A stretch of DNA of 64,000 nt. It comes from Pedobacter petrophilus (GTDB lineage: Bacteria > Bacteroidota > Bacteroidia > Sphingobacteriales > Sphingobacteriaceae). Position numbers and translations under genes: made by a program. Positions within the stretch are counted from its first letter, which is position 1, and each line of letters begins with the position of its first letter. The stretch is from NCBI RefSeq assembly GCF_009674725.1, contig NZ_WKKH01000028.1:1-64000 (forward strand). The letters run 5' to 3'. Below the pieces are notes generated by a model that made no database searches, had not been told where the DNA came from, and was given only the letters and a program-made list of their open reading frames with translations. This document shows positions 43,681 to 52,762 of this stretch, one piece after another.

Positions 43681-45091
43681 CACCATATTTATTTTCGAAT
43701 TGCGGATGCTCCGCAGACAACGATTACTCTTGCTGCTAATTGCTTTTTTCTTTCTAACAGGTTTGTACAGCATCTATGATGGTTACCGTTTCACTCAAAA
43801 GCAACTTACGGCTATTGATAGTCTGGAACGAACCTATCACAAGAAATTTAATGAACTTGCTACAAATTTCAAAGCAGATACGACTACCGCTGAAGGAAAA
43901 CTCCGTTATTTGCAAGCAGGCATCCCATCTGTAATTGAATACCAAAATCCGTTAAATGCAATACATAGACCGGCGAAATTAATGTCGCTTTCTGTGGGTC
44001 AGCGGGATCTGTTACCTTATTATGAGGTGATCAACAGGCGACGGAATGCCGTTCAGGCATCCAATGCTGAAATTGCCAATCCGGAAATGCTTGCTTCGGG
44101 AAATTTCGATCTGGCTTATGTTATCGTTTATTTACTTCCTTTACTGGCCATAGCACTGTCTTATAATACCTGGTCAAAAGAGAAAGAACAACAAACCGAC
44201 CGGCTATTGGCTGTTCAGGGTCAGCATTTTAAACGCATCATTATTTATAAACTCGGCTTTCGTTTTACAGTGGTTGCTTTATTGGCCTGGTTGCTGAGTA
44301 CCATTGGAATTGCCAGTGATGCACTTCTTAATTCCTTTGATTTAACAGCCTCATTGCTGTGGTTCTTTACCATCACTGCATATCTGGCATTTTGGTTTTC
44401 AGTCTGTTTGCTATTAATCAGACTTGGCCAGAATTCTGCATCGAACGCACTTTATTTATTGTCAGCCTGGTGCTTCTTCCTATTGGTATTGCCAGCCATC
44501 ACCAACGCTTTTGTTCGCCTGTCTTACCCCATTCCATTGAAAACTGATGAAGCCGTTGCTTTGAGAGAAAATAGCGAAGCCATTTGGTCAATGCCTAAAC
44601 AAGCGCTTATTGATACGTTTTACCTTGACCATCCTAAATATAACACGCTAAAAAGTGTGGCGGATACCAGCGAAAACAGCACCGTTCGCTTCGTTGCCTA
44701 TTACGATCTTTTAGGAAAGAAAATGACCACAGCGATAGCAAATTATAACCAGCATCAGCAAAAACAAAATGAAATTTCCGACAATTTAAGTTGGATTAAT
44801 CCTGCCACGAAAACTCAATATTTACTCAATTCGATAGCAGAAACTGGGTTGACAGACTATCTGTCCTATCAAAACCAGGTGAATCGATTTCAAAAAACCT
44901 GGGTTGATTTTATGACAGCATATATTATTCATAACAGAAATTTAACCCTGACAGACTGGCATCATCTTCCCAAATTTGAAATGCTGCTGGCCGCAGGAAA
45001 GAACAAAAGCATCATAATCGGCATCCTTGGCTTGCTGATTATATCTGCCTTCTGCCTGTTACTAAGTATAAGAATTAAATCAGAACTATAA
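43667..45091 (+). CDS. ABC-2 type permease (DUF3526-like), second subunit
   Basis: A 474-aa membrane protein paralogous in layout to its neighbour: N-terminal helix (about 18-36), a periplasmic segment, FDLAYVIVYLLPLLAIALSY at the start of the helical block (about 145-290) and a C-terminal helix (about 446-468). It probably forms a heterodimer with the preceding protein. The missing ATPase must come from elsewhere in the genome, or the pair acts without one. The TonB receptor starts 34 bp downstream. Confidence 0.85.
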   Translation: MNLLNTIFIFELRMLRRQRLLLLLIAFFFLTGLYSIYDGYRFTQKQLTAIDSLERTYHKKFNELATNFKADTTTAEGKLRYLQAGIPSVIEYQNPLNAIHRPAKLMSLSVGQRDLLPYYEVINRRRNAVQASNAEIANPEMLASGNFDLAYVIVYLLPLLAIALSYNTWSKEKEQQTDRLLAVQGQHFKRIIIYKLGFRFTVVALLAWLLSTIGIASDALLNSFDLTASLLWFFTITAYLAFWFSVCLLLIRLGQNSASNALYLLSAWCFFLLVLPAITNAFVRLSYPIPLKTDEAVALRENSEAIWSMPKQALIDTFYLDHPKYNTLKSVADTSENSTVRFVAYYDLLGKKMTTAIANYNQHQQKQNEISDNLSWINPATKTQYLLNSIAETGLTDYLSYQNQVNRFQKTWVDFMTAYIIHNRNLTLTDWHHLPKFEMLLAAGKNKSIIIGILGLLIISAFCLLLSIRIKSEL

Positions 45092-45125
45092 ATTCAATCA
45101 CCATCAATTTAACAAAATCACAAAA

Positions 45126-47375
45126 ATGAAGAAAAAACTTTACCTCTCTTTTATTATCCTTATTTACATTCCTCAACTATTTGCACAACAGCAGAACAAA
45201 ACAAAATCAACCCTTGATTCTAACAAAACGCAGCAGTTGAGAGAAATCAGCATTGCTGTAAAGAAAGCTGCTAAATTAAGAAAGGACACTTTATCCGCTG
45301 CTTTAAGAATGCAGATTCCCCTGCTTCAGATGCCACAAAACATCATCAGTATTTCTGCCGCACTGATACAGCAGCAGGGAAGTTTTCAATTAAAAGATAT
45401 GGCCCGGAATGCCAGTGGAATCTATTTTGGATACAATAGTTCACCTTTTGACAATTCTGCTTCCATTAAAATCAGGGGATTTAATGCATCTACTACGATT
45501 AACGGGATGCCGGGCCGACTGGTTCTTGGTGCAACGCTTGATGATGAAGCTTTAATTGAAAATCTGGAATTTATAAAAGGGCCGGCGGGATTTATCAGTG
45601 CTGTTGGCGAACCTGGTGGAACACTAAATATTTCCACTAAAGCGCCAAAAGAAAAACTACTTAACGTACAGCTTACGGGAGGCAACTACAATCTTTTCAG
45701 GTCTACGGTAGATGTTGGCAGTAAGGCGCTGGATAAAGGATTTTCTTACCGCTTCAATGCTGCCTATCAGCGTCAGAACTCTTATCTTAATTACATGAAA
45801 ACGGAGAAATACGTTATTGCTCCGGTACTTCAATATAATTTTAGTCCGCAGACTTACCTCATTGCCGAATATAATTACATTCGCGGCGAGGTGAAAAACG
45901 GTTCATCAATCAATAAACTTCGCCAGGATAATGATGTGTTGCAAGATCCTATAGGTGTGAATTACAGTGCAGGTGTCGGGCTTCCGCTGAGTGTTGTACA
46001 AACGCATACAGGTAGATTCGTAGCTGTTCACAAATTTAATTCGAACTGGCAGCTAACCTCTCAATCTAATTACGTTAAGGCCCCATCTACACAATGGTAT
46101 ATGGTCTCATCAAATAACAGAACCTCAATCAGTTTTGATGCGGGTAAAACCAGGCGAATATCCAGCAACTCAAACATACTAGGTGAAACCTATAACACCA
46201 ATTTGTTTCTGAACGGTAAATTCAACACCGGGGAGTTTAAACACACGCTCTTAGTTGGTGGTGATTATACTGCAGGAAAAGATTCTCTTTCAACCTATTA
46301 CGGAAGTAATTCAATCGCGTTCGACCGCAATAACCCAAGTTATGATGTCGATCCGGATGCTGTTGCGGTAACCAAAAGATCCATCAGGCAGGAAAATAAG
46401 ATTCATTATACCGCGGCATACATTTATGACAACATCGCCTTTAATAAATTCCTGTTAACTGTCGGAGCCCGATATACGGAGTACCGAAATCAAAATATCT
46501 TAACCACAACGAGAGGGCCGCGGGCGCCGGATTATTATAAGCAACACGCCTTTTCACCCCGTTTGGCATTAACCTTTACTCCGGATTCTACCTCTTCCAT
46601 CTACTTTTTATATGATCAATCTTTCGTTCCACAAACTGGTCAGGTTGTCACTGCAACGTCCGATGGCACAACAGCAGGACAGCGCTCAGTTACCGGAACA
46701 AAACCTATTGACCCTCAACTTGGAAATAGTTTCGATCTTGGTTTCAAAAAGAATTGGTTCAACGGAAAGTTTTTGACTACCATAAACGGTTTCCACTCGG
46801 CCAAGCAAAATGTATCTGCAAGAGATTTTAGAAGTTACACCGCTGCGGCTGGTGCTACGGCTTATTACCTGCAGTTGGGTGAAGTGGTGAGCAACGGAAT
46901 TGAAGTTGATGTGATTGGGAATATCACCGACCGCCTTTCGCTAGTGGCAAACTACACTTATGTGGATGCGAAAATCACTAAAGACAATAATCTTGACCCG
47001 ACACCAGACAATCCATCTATCATAGGCCAGAAAATGCCTGATGTACCTCAACAAATATTTAATACCTGGATTCAATACACTATTCCGTTAAAGGGCTATA
47101 ATAAAATTTCACTAAGTGCCGGACAGACCAGTATTTCAAAACTTTCGGCAATCAGCCAGCGGGATGTTTTCTTGCCGAACTATACAAAATTTGATGCGGG
47201 CGTGAGTTTTACAAATCCAAAATATTGGATTAGGGTAATCGCAGATAACCTGGCGAACAAGCGTTATATTTCTTCCGGGGATATTACCACTGATTTCCCT
47301 TATGCAGGAAATAACTATTTCTTCGTTGAAGGAGAACCCTTTAACATCAGGTTTTCTGTTGGTCTCCGGTTTTAA
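45126..47375 (+). CDS. TonB-dependent siderophore-type receptor
   Basis: A 749-aa outer-membrane receptor with a signal peptide (cleavage near LFAQ). A FhuE-like plug follows, with LLQMPQNIISISAALIQQQG and SIKIRGFNASTTINGMPG, and a 22-strand barrel ends in the expected aromatic residue (IRFSVGLRF). It lacks the carboxypeptidase-like N-terminal domain of SusC proteins. Siderophore receptors import metal chelates. Its position in the RiPP locus suggests uptake of the peptide product, possibly with bound metal, or immunity; this is inferred. Confidence 0.9.
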   Translation: MKKKLYLSFIILIYIPQLFAQQQNKTKSTLDSNKTQQLREISIAVKKAAKLRKDTLSAALRMQIPLLQMPQNIISISAALIQQQGSFQLKDMARNASGIYFGYNSSPFDNSASIKIRGFNASTTINGMPGRLVLGATLDDEALIENLEFIKGPAGFISAVGEPGGTLNISTKAPKEKLLNVQLTGGNYNLFRSTVDVGSKALDKGFSYRFNAAYQRQNSYLNYMKTEKYVIAPVLQYNFSPQTYLIAEYNYIRGEVKNGSSINKLRQDNDVLQDPIGVNYSAGVGLPLSVVQTHTGRFVAVHKFNSNWQLTSQSNYVKAPSTQWYMVSSNNRTSISFDAGKTRRISSNSNILGETYNTNLFLNGKFNTGEFKHTLLVGGDYTAGKDSLSTYYGSNSIAFDRNNPSYDVDPDAVAVTKRSIRQENKIHYTAAYIYDNIAFNKFLLTVGARYTEYRNQNILTTTRGPRAPDYYKQHAFSPRLALTFTPDSTSSIYFLYDQSFVPQTGQVVTATSDGTTAGQRSVTGTKPIDPQLGNSFDLGFKKNWFNGKFLTTINGFHSAKQNVSARDFRSYTAAAGATAYYLQLGEVVSNGIEVDVIGNITDRLSLVANYTYVDAKITKDNNLDPTPDNPSIIGQKMPDVPQQIFNTWIQYTIPLKGYNKISLSAGQTSISKLSAISQRDVFLPNYTKFDAGVSFTNPKYWIRVIADNLANKRYISSGDITTDFPYAGNNYFFVEGEPFNIRFSVGLRF

Positions 47376-47395
47376 TTCAATAAAAACAAATTAGA

Positions 47396-47447
47396 AATCG
47401 CGAATTTTGGTTGCAGATCATATGATTTGCAATCAACATTCGCGATT
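47396..47447. terminator. Long bidirectional hairpin after TonB receptor and lysA
   Basis: Outer arms AATCGCGAAT/ATTCGCGATT (47396-47405 with 47438-47447) enclose a second near-perfect palindrome TTGCAGATCA/TGATTTGCAA (47411-47420 with 47423-47432). It sits exactly between two convergent genes. Confidence 0.85.
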
Positions 47448-47451
47448 AATC

Positions 47452-48624
47452 TTAGATCTCGTTACTGTAAACAGATCTTACTGCATCTCTTAAATTATAA
47501 TTAGAAGCCATAACTTCTCCGTAGGCACCCGCACTGCGGATGGCGAAAATATCACCTCTAAAAGATTGTGGTTGCTCCACTTCTTTACCAAAACAATCTG
47601 TGCTTTCGCAAATTGGCCCTACAATATCATATTTAATAAGGTCAGACTCAGGACTTCCGACTTCCAACTTCCGGCTAAGGTTTTCTATTTTATGATAGGC
47701 CTGGTACAAAGCCGGGCGCATCAATTCTGTCATGCCGGCATCTAAAACGACAAAGTTTTTCTTTTTACCGTTTTTAATGTATAAGGCTTTCGTAATCAGT
47801 GATGCCGATTGCCCGACTAACGCTCTTCCCAATTCGAAGTGCACTTCCTGGCTGGCTTTAACATCCAGAAATTCATCAAAGATCTTGAAATAAGATTCAA
47901 AGTCAGGAATCTGATAATCAGGGTTGTAATAGTCGATACCTAAACCTCCACCAACATTTAAAACTTTTAGTGTAAAGCCTTTATCTTCAAACCACGCTGC
48001 AAACTCATTTACCCTGACGCACAGGCTTTTATAAACATCCAGGTTGGTAATTTGAGAACCAATATGGAAGTGGATCCCGATAAATTTCAGGTTTGCAGAT
48101 GCTTTTAACGTTTCAGCACATTCAGGTAAATCCCATGAATTGATTCCAAACTTATTTTCATCTAAGCCAGTGGTGATGTTGTGATGGGTATGGGCATCAA
48201 CATTAGGGTTAATTCGAATAGCTACCTGTGCTACTTTGCCTTTTGCAGCGGCGAGTTCGTTTAGCACCTCTAACTCTTGAATAGATTCTACATTGAAGCA
48301 GAAAATATCCAGATCCAGGGCTTCGTTAATCTCTTTATCAGATTTGCCTACTCCTGCAAAAACGATTTTCTGATGATCGAAACCTACCTCTACTGCTCTT
48401 CTCACTTCTCCGGCACTCACGCAATCTGCACCAAAACCAATGCCTTTAATCGCTTCGAGCAAAACAGCATTGAAGTTGGCTTTCAAAGCATAATGGATAT
48501 GAAACTGATAAGGTGCTGCTGCCTCGGCACAGGTGCGAAGCGTTTTTTGCAGTAAATCAGTATCATAATAGTAAAAAGGGGTTTCTATATTGTTAAACTT
48601 TGATATATCTTTATCGGCGAACAT
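47452..48624 (-). CDS. lysA: Diaminopimelate decarboxylase
   Basis: A 390-aa PLP enzyme for the last step of lysine synthesis (meso-diaminopimelate to lysine). The PLP lysine is in HYALKANFN, the Gly-rich phosphate motif is NVGGGLGIDY, and the active-site Cys region is GPICESTDCF. The ATG at 48624 gives the family-typical opening MFADKDISKFNNIETPFYYYD. An in-frame TTG at 48630 is less likely. Its start codon overlaps the ATG of the divergent small gene in a shared CATG. Confidence 0.94.
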   Translation of the reverse strand: MFADKDISKFNNIETPFYYYDTDLLQKTLRTCAEAAAPYQFHIHYALKANFNAVLLEAIKGIGFGADCVSAGEVRRAVEVGFDHQKIVFAGVGKSDKEINEALDLDIFCFNVESIQELEVLNELAAAKGKVAQVAIRINPNVDAHTHHNITTGLDENKFGINSWDLPECAETLKASANLKFIGIHFHIGSQITNLDVYKSLCVRVNEFAAWFEDKGFTLKVLNVGGGLGIDYYNPDYQIPDFESYFKIFDEFLDVKASQEVHFELGRALVGQSASLITKALYIKNGKKKNFVVLDAGMTELMRPALYQAYHKIENLSRKLEVGSPESDLIKYDIVGPICESTDCFGKEVEQPQSFRGDIFAIRSAGAYGEVMASNYNLRDAVRSVYSNEI

Positions 48625-48793
48625 GTTCAAATTCCTTATTATAATTTTAATTTTATTTTTTGGGCTGGTATACTTCGGTAATTACCTCGATTTAAAGAAT
48701 GGAAGAATTACCCAAAAACAATACAATGGAAAAATCCGGTTCTCTATCGTTTTGCTCCTGATTGTATTGTTCCTCTTATTTATCAGAAAATGA
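48623..48793 (+). CDS. Small membrane protein, antisense to the lysC-lysA gap
   Basis: A 56-aa protein with two hydrophobic helices (about 2-20 and 37-53) joined by a basic loop, LDLKNGRITQKQYNGK. The composition argues for a genuine inner-membrane peptide. Its ATG (48623-48625) shares the CATG with the lysA start on the other strand, so any promoter lies inside lysA. Its stop overlaps the next start (ATGA). The function is unknown. Confidence 0.55.
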   Translation: MFKFLIIILILFFGLVYFGNYLDLKNGRITQKQYNGKIRFSIVLLLIVLFLLFIRK

Positions 48794-48954
48794 AGATCGT
48801 AGCAGCTATATTTATTGTACTCATTATTTCTTTAGGATTATTTAATTCTTACAGGAAATACAAAAGTGAATTATTACCATCTCGGTTTCTGGCTTTTCAT
48901 TTCCTTATCGGATTACTGGTCATAATCGGTGCTTTTTACCTGTTATTCGAATAA
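48790..48954 (+). CDS. Second small membrane protein
   Basis: A 54-aa protein coupled to the preceding gene by an ATGA overlap. It has two hydrophobic helices (about 3-19 and 34-53) around a basic loop, YRKYKSELLPSR. The paired two-helix design of both peptides suggests that they work together in the inner membrane. The end overlaps the 3' end of the convergent aspartate kinase gene by 12 bases. I do not recognise the family. Confidence 0.5.
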   Translation: MKIVAAIFIVLIISLGLFNSYRKYKSELLPSRFLAFHFLIGLLVIIGAFYLLFE

Positions 48955-50256
48955 TCTATTGTGCAGACTTCTTAAAGCCTCCGTTTTATACTCGCTCAAA
49001 ATCAATAGAGAAACATTGTAATTGCTTCCGCCATAAGAAATCATCCTGATCGGGATATGCTTTAAGCCTTCCAAAACCCTGCTGGCAAAACCATGTTTTT
49101 CTGAACCAAAATCACCTACTACGCACACAATACTGTGATTGGTATCTACCTCAACTGTTCCAAAACTTTCCAGTTCTTCTATAATTTTCGGAAGATTTCC
49201 GGTTTCATCAATGGTTAAGGAAACGGCAACCTCAGAGGTCGTAATCATATCAATTGGCGTTTTATAGCGCTCAAATACCTCAAAAACACGACGTAAGAAA
49301 CCATAAGCCAAAAGCATCCGGCTAGACTGAATACGAATCGCTGTGATGCCATCTTTTGCAGCGATGGATTTAATTTTTCCTTTTTCGCTATTGTGTGTAA
49401 TTAATGTTCCGGCAGCCGATGGTTCCATTGTATTTAATAAACGAACCGGAATTTTATATTTCTGCGCAGGAAAAACAGATTGTGGATGCAAAATCTTTGC
49501 ACCAAAATATGCTAACTCCGCCGCCTCATCAAAAGATAATTGTGCAATTGGTTTAGTGCCTTTTACCACCCTTGGATCGTTGTTGTGCATTCCGTCGATG
49601 TCTGTCCAGATTTGAACTTCTTCCGCTAAAATCGCAGCACCTAGTAAAGAGGCCGTATAATCACTTCCGCCGCGGCGCAAATTATCCACCTCACCAAAGC
49701 TATTTCGGCAAATAAATCCTTGTGTAATAAATAATTTATTCCCTTTATGCTGTTCTAAAAGTGGCGTTAAATGTTTAGTGGTAAATGGAATATCAGGCTC
49801 ATTATCTTCATCTGTTTTCATGAAATCCAAAGCCGGCAATAACACCGATTCAATTCCAATCGACTTTAAATAAATATGATATAAAGTGGTAGATAATAAT
49901 TCGCCTTGCGCCAATACTACTTTTTCTTCAACCGGGGTGAAAATATCATTGGTTAAAACCGCTAAAAAGCTGAAATGGTAATCAATCACTTCATTCCCCA
50001 TCTCCTGAAAATCAGCAGCAGGCAAGAGTTCAATTACAAAATCCTTATATTTCTGATATAAATTTTCTACGGCAGTACTTCCGTTCTTCTTATCTCCGGA
50101 TAAAAAATAATTAGAAATTTCCACTAAACTATTTGTAGTTCCAGAAACGGCTGATAACACTACAATCTGTTCTTCATTTGGATTAATGATATCCAATAAC
50201 TTCGTCATGCGCTCGGGACTACCAACTGACGTACCCCCAAATTTTAATATTTTCAT
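48943..50256 (-). CDS. lysC: Aspartate kinase
   Basis: A 437-aa aspartokinase with the N-terminal KFGGTSVGSPERM motif, the kinase core RRGGSDYTASLLGAAI and two C-terminal ACT domains for feedback control (from about 300, including VEVDTNHSIVCVVGD). It starts the aspartate family pathway by phosphorylating Asp. It is monofunctional, since it has no homoserine dehydrogenase part. lysA of the same pathway lies 318 bp downstream in the same orientation. Confidence 0.93.
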   Translation of the reverse strand: MKILKFGGTSVGSPERMTKLLDIINPNEEQIVVLSAVSGTTNSLVEISNYFLSGDKKNGSTAVENLYQKYKDFVIELLPAADFQEMGNEVIDYHFSFLAVLTNDIFTPVEEKVVLAQGELLSTTLYHIYLKSIGIESVLLPALDFMKTDEDNEPDIPFTTKHLTPLLEQHKGNKLFITQGFICRNSFGEVDNLRRGGSDYTASLLGAAILAEEVQIWTDIDGMHNNDPRVVKGTKPIAQLSFDEAAELAYFGAKILHPQSVFPAQKYKIPVRLLNTMEPSAAGTLITHNSEKGKIKSIAAKDGITAIRIQSSRMLLAYGFLRRVFEVFERYKTPIDMITTSEVAVSLTIDETGNLPKIIEELESFGTVEVDTNHSIVCVVGDFGSEKHGFASRVLEGLKHIPIRMISYGGSNYNVSLLILSEYKTEALRSLHNRLFE

Positions 50257-50518
50257 CTACTTAATTATTATTTTACCTGTGATAAAAACTATCAAAACTT
50301 TACATAATTCCTTTTAGAATGTGAAAAAGTTAAGATGGTTTTATTTTAATACCGGAATTTCTTTATTATTGTATCGGGGCGTGAAAATAAGCAAAACAAG
50401 CTTAAAAGCAACATCCCCAACAAAATAAAATTTGGATAAATCGAAATAAATGTATTTCGGCCAAACTTCATCTACGAAATTTTGTTCAACACGAGATATT
50501 TAATTAAAAAAAAGCTCA

Positions 50519-52255
50519 ATGCAAGCAATTGACCAATCTACACAAGCCACCATTAACCAATGGTTAGGCGGTAATTACGACGAGAAAACAAAGGCAGAAA
50601 TACAAGCCTTAGTTGATCAGAATGCAACAACAGACCTCATCGATTCATTTTATAAAAGTTTGGAATTCGGAACTGGTGGCTTACGGGGCATCATGGGTGC
50701 CGGTTCAAACCGGATCAATAAATACACCATTGGAACGGCCACTCAGGGGTTGGCAAACTACTTAAATAATAAATATCCAGGCGAAAAAATCAGCGTAGCT
50801 ATTGCACACGATAGCCGCAATAACTCTGATTATTTCGCTAAAATCACTGCTGATGTTTTTTCTGCAAATGGTATTTATGTTTACTTTTTTGAAGAATTAA
50901 GACCAACGCCGGAGCTTTCTTTTGCCGTGCGCCATTTCGGTTGCAAAAGCGGTGTAATGTTAACGGCATCTCACAATCCTAAAGAATATAACGGCTATAA
51001 GGCTTACGGTGCAGATGGTGGCCAGTTTACTTCTCCTGATGATAAATTGGTAATCGATGAGGTAAACAAAATCACGAGTATAGATGAAGTTAAGTTTGAT
51101 CGCGTAGAAGCTAATATAGAGTTGATCGGCGAAGCAGTAGATAAATTGTATCTTGATGGTATTACAGCGCTATCAATTTCTCCTGAGTCGATTAAAAGAC
51201 AACATGATTTAAAAATTGTTTACTCCCCTATCCACGGAACCGGAATTACCTTAGTGCCTAAAGCTTTGGCACAGTTTGGTTTTACCAACGTAACGGTTGT
51301 AGAAGAGCAAAGCAAGCCAGATGGTAACTTCCCAACCGTTGTTTATCCAAATCCTGAAGAAAAAGATGCCTTAACCTTAGCGATGAATAAAGCTAAAGAG
51401 ATTGATGCAGATTTAGTTTTAGCCACCGATCCGGATGCTGACCGTGTGGGGATCGCAGTGAAAGATAATGAAGGCGAATGGGTATTATTAAACGGGAACC
51501 AAACCGGAAGTTTATTGATCAATTACCTGTTAACAGCATGGCAGGAGGCAGGTAAATTAGATGGCAATCAATTTATTGTTAAAACGATTGTGACTTCCAA
51601 CCTGATCGAAGAGATTGCTAAGAAAAAAGATGTTACTTATTACAACACGTTAACAGGATTTAAATATATCGGTCAGGTGATGACTGAGCTTGAAGGAAAG
51701 AAATATTTCATTGGCGGTGGCGAAGAAAGCTATGGTTACCTGATCGGCGATTTAGTTCGCGATAAAGATGCCGTGGTTTCTGCCGCATTTATTTCTGAAA
51801 TGACTGCCTACTACAAAGATAAAGGTGCCAGCTTATATAATGCTTTGCTGGATATGTATGTAGAATACGGTTTATACAAAGAAGATTTAGTGTCGCTTAC
51901 CAAAAAAGGTAAAACCGGTGCGGAAGAAATTAAAGCCATGATGGTGAAATTCAGGGAAAATCCCCCTGCTACATTAGGTGGTTCTAAAGTGTCGGTATTG
52001 AAAGATTACGAATTAAGCCAGGAAACTGATTTGGCAACTGGAAAAGTAACAAAACTGGATTACCCAACTTCAGATGTTTTACAATTCATTACAGAAGATG
52101 GAAGCATCGTTTCTGCACGTCCGAGTGGTACTGAGCCAAAAATTAAATTCTATTGCAGCGTAAATGCACCTTTGGCAGATCGTAAGGATTTTGAAAAGGT
52201 GAATACTGAATTAGGTGATAAGATTAAAGCGGTAATGGCAGATTTACAAGCTTAG
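50519..52255 (+). CDS. Phospho-sugar mutase (phosphoglucomutase/phosphomannomutase)
   Basis: A 578-aa alpha-D-phosphohexomutase. Its motifs are FGTGGLRGIMGAGSNRIN (substrate entry), the phosphoserine loop LTASHNPKEYNGYKAYG, the metal loop DPDADRVGIAV, the sugar loop GGGEESYGYLIG and the phosphate site RPSGTEPKIKFY. Length fits the bacterial PGM2-like group, which interconverts glucose-1-P and glucose-6-P or mannose or ribose phosphates. It is divergent from lysC over 262 bp that contain no gene and has its own terminator. Confidence 0.92.
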   Translation: MQAIDQSTQATINQWLGGNYDEKTKAEIQALVDQNATTDLIDSFYKSLEFGTGGLRGIMGAGSNRINKYTIGTATQGLANYLNNKYPGEKISVAIAHDSRNNSDYFAKITADVFSANGIYVYFFEELRPTPELSFAVRHFGCKSGVMLTASHNPKEYNGYKAYGADGGQFTSPDDKLVIDEVNKITSIDEVKFDRVEANIELIGEAVDKLYLDGITALSISPESIKRQHDLKIVYSPIHGTGITLVPKALAQFGFTNVTVVEEQSKPDGNFPTVVYPNPEEKDALTLAMNKAKEIDADLVLATDPDADRVGIAVKDNEGEWVLLNGNQTGSLLINYLLTAWQEAGKLDGNQFIVKTIVTSNLIEEIAKKKDVTYYNTLTGFKYIGQVMTELEGKKYFIGGGEESYGYLIGDLVRDKDAVVSAAFISEMTAYYKDKGASLYNALLDMYVEYGLYKEDLVSLTKKGKTGAEEIKAMMVKFRENPPATLGGSKVSVLKDYELSQETDLATGKVTKLDYPTSDVLQFITEDGSIVSARPSGTEPKIKFYCSVNAPLADRKDFEKVNTELGDKIKAVMADLQA

Positions 52256-52303
52256 GAAGAAGATTTATAGATCTTGTTGGATCTCTTCGAAAGATAAATT
52301 ATG

Positions 52304-52336
52304 ACCACAGATGATGTTTCATCTGTGGTTTTTTTT
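52304..52336 (+). terminator. Intrinsic terminator of the phosphomutase gene
   Basis: A perfect 11-bp stem ACCACAGATGA/TCATCTGTGGT (52304-52314 with 52319-52329) with a TGTT loop, followed by seven T residues. Confidence 0.92.
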
Positions 52337-52482
52337 ACCCCGTCAGTTGAAACTGACGGCGATGAATTAAACCGCGAAACAGCATCGATAAATCATAACT
52401 TCCTAAATCTAATTTTCTGAATTTCCCTCACAAAAGCCTACGCAATTACACACATTACCATTGACTGAAGTCAATGGCTAAA
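52335..52482. repeat. Composite palindromic repeat, copy 1
   Basis: The unit opens with the hairpin CGTCAGTT-GA-AACTGACG (52341-52358) and closes with CCATTGACT-GA-AGTCAATGG (52458-52477), both with a GA loop. About 100 bp between them are non-coding. A copy, about 95% identical by eye, starts 196 bp later. Confidence 0.85.
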
Positions 52483-52530
52483 GATTCAACTAGCTTTTGC
52501 AAAAACTAATTTTTATTCTTGTTGGAAATT

Positions 52531-52676
52531 TTACCGCGTCAGTTGAAACTGACAGCGATGAATTAGACCTCAAAACAGCATCGATAAATCATAACTTCCT
52601 AAATCTAATTTTCTGAATTCCCCTCACAAAAGCCTACGCAATTACACACATTGCCATTGACTGAAGTCAATGGCTA
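52531..52676. repeat. Composite palindromic repeat, copy 2
   Basis: The second tandem copy of the 147-bp unit. Its closing hairpin CCATTGACT-GA-AGTCAATGG (52654-52673) is followed by CTAATTTTTTTTTAT, so it can also act as a terminator. A 48-bp unique spacer separates the copies. Confidence 0.85.
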
Positions 52677-52718
52677 ATTTTTTTTTATAATTGGCTTTAC
52701 TAAACCGATTATTTTTTC

Positions 52719-52749
52719 TTTGCCACTCCCAATTTCGTTTGTACATTTG
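52719..52749 (+). promoter_or_regulatory. Consensus Bacteroidota promoter
   Basis: TTTG (52719-52722), a 19-bp spacer and TACATTTG (52742-52749) match the TTTG-N19-21-TAnnTTTG consensus exactly. The start codon of the next gene lies 13 bp downstream. Confidence 0.8.
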
Positions 52750-52762
52750 CAACCTAAATACA

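Noticed and set aside
48625..48942. Lysine riboswitch upstream of lysA
   Set aside because: No L-box motifs or terminator are seen on the minus strand, and the stretch is filled by two overlapping membrane-protein frames on the plus strand.
52335..52676. CRISPR-like array
   Set aside because: There are only two long copies with near-identical interiors and no spacer series or cas genes.
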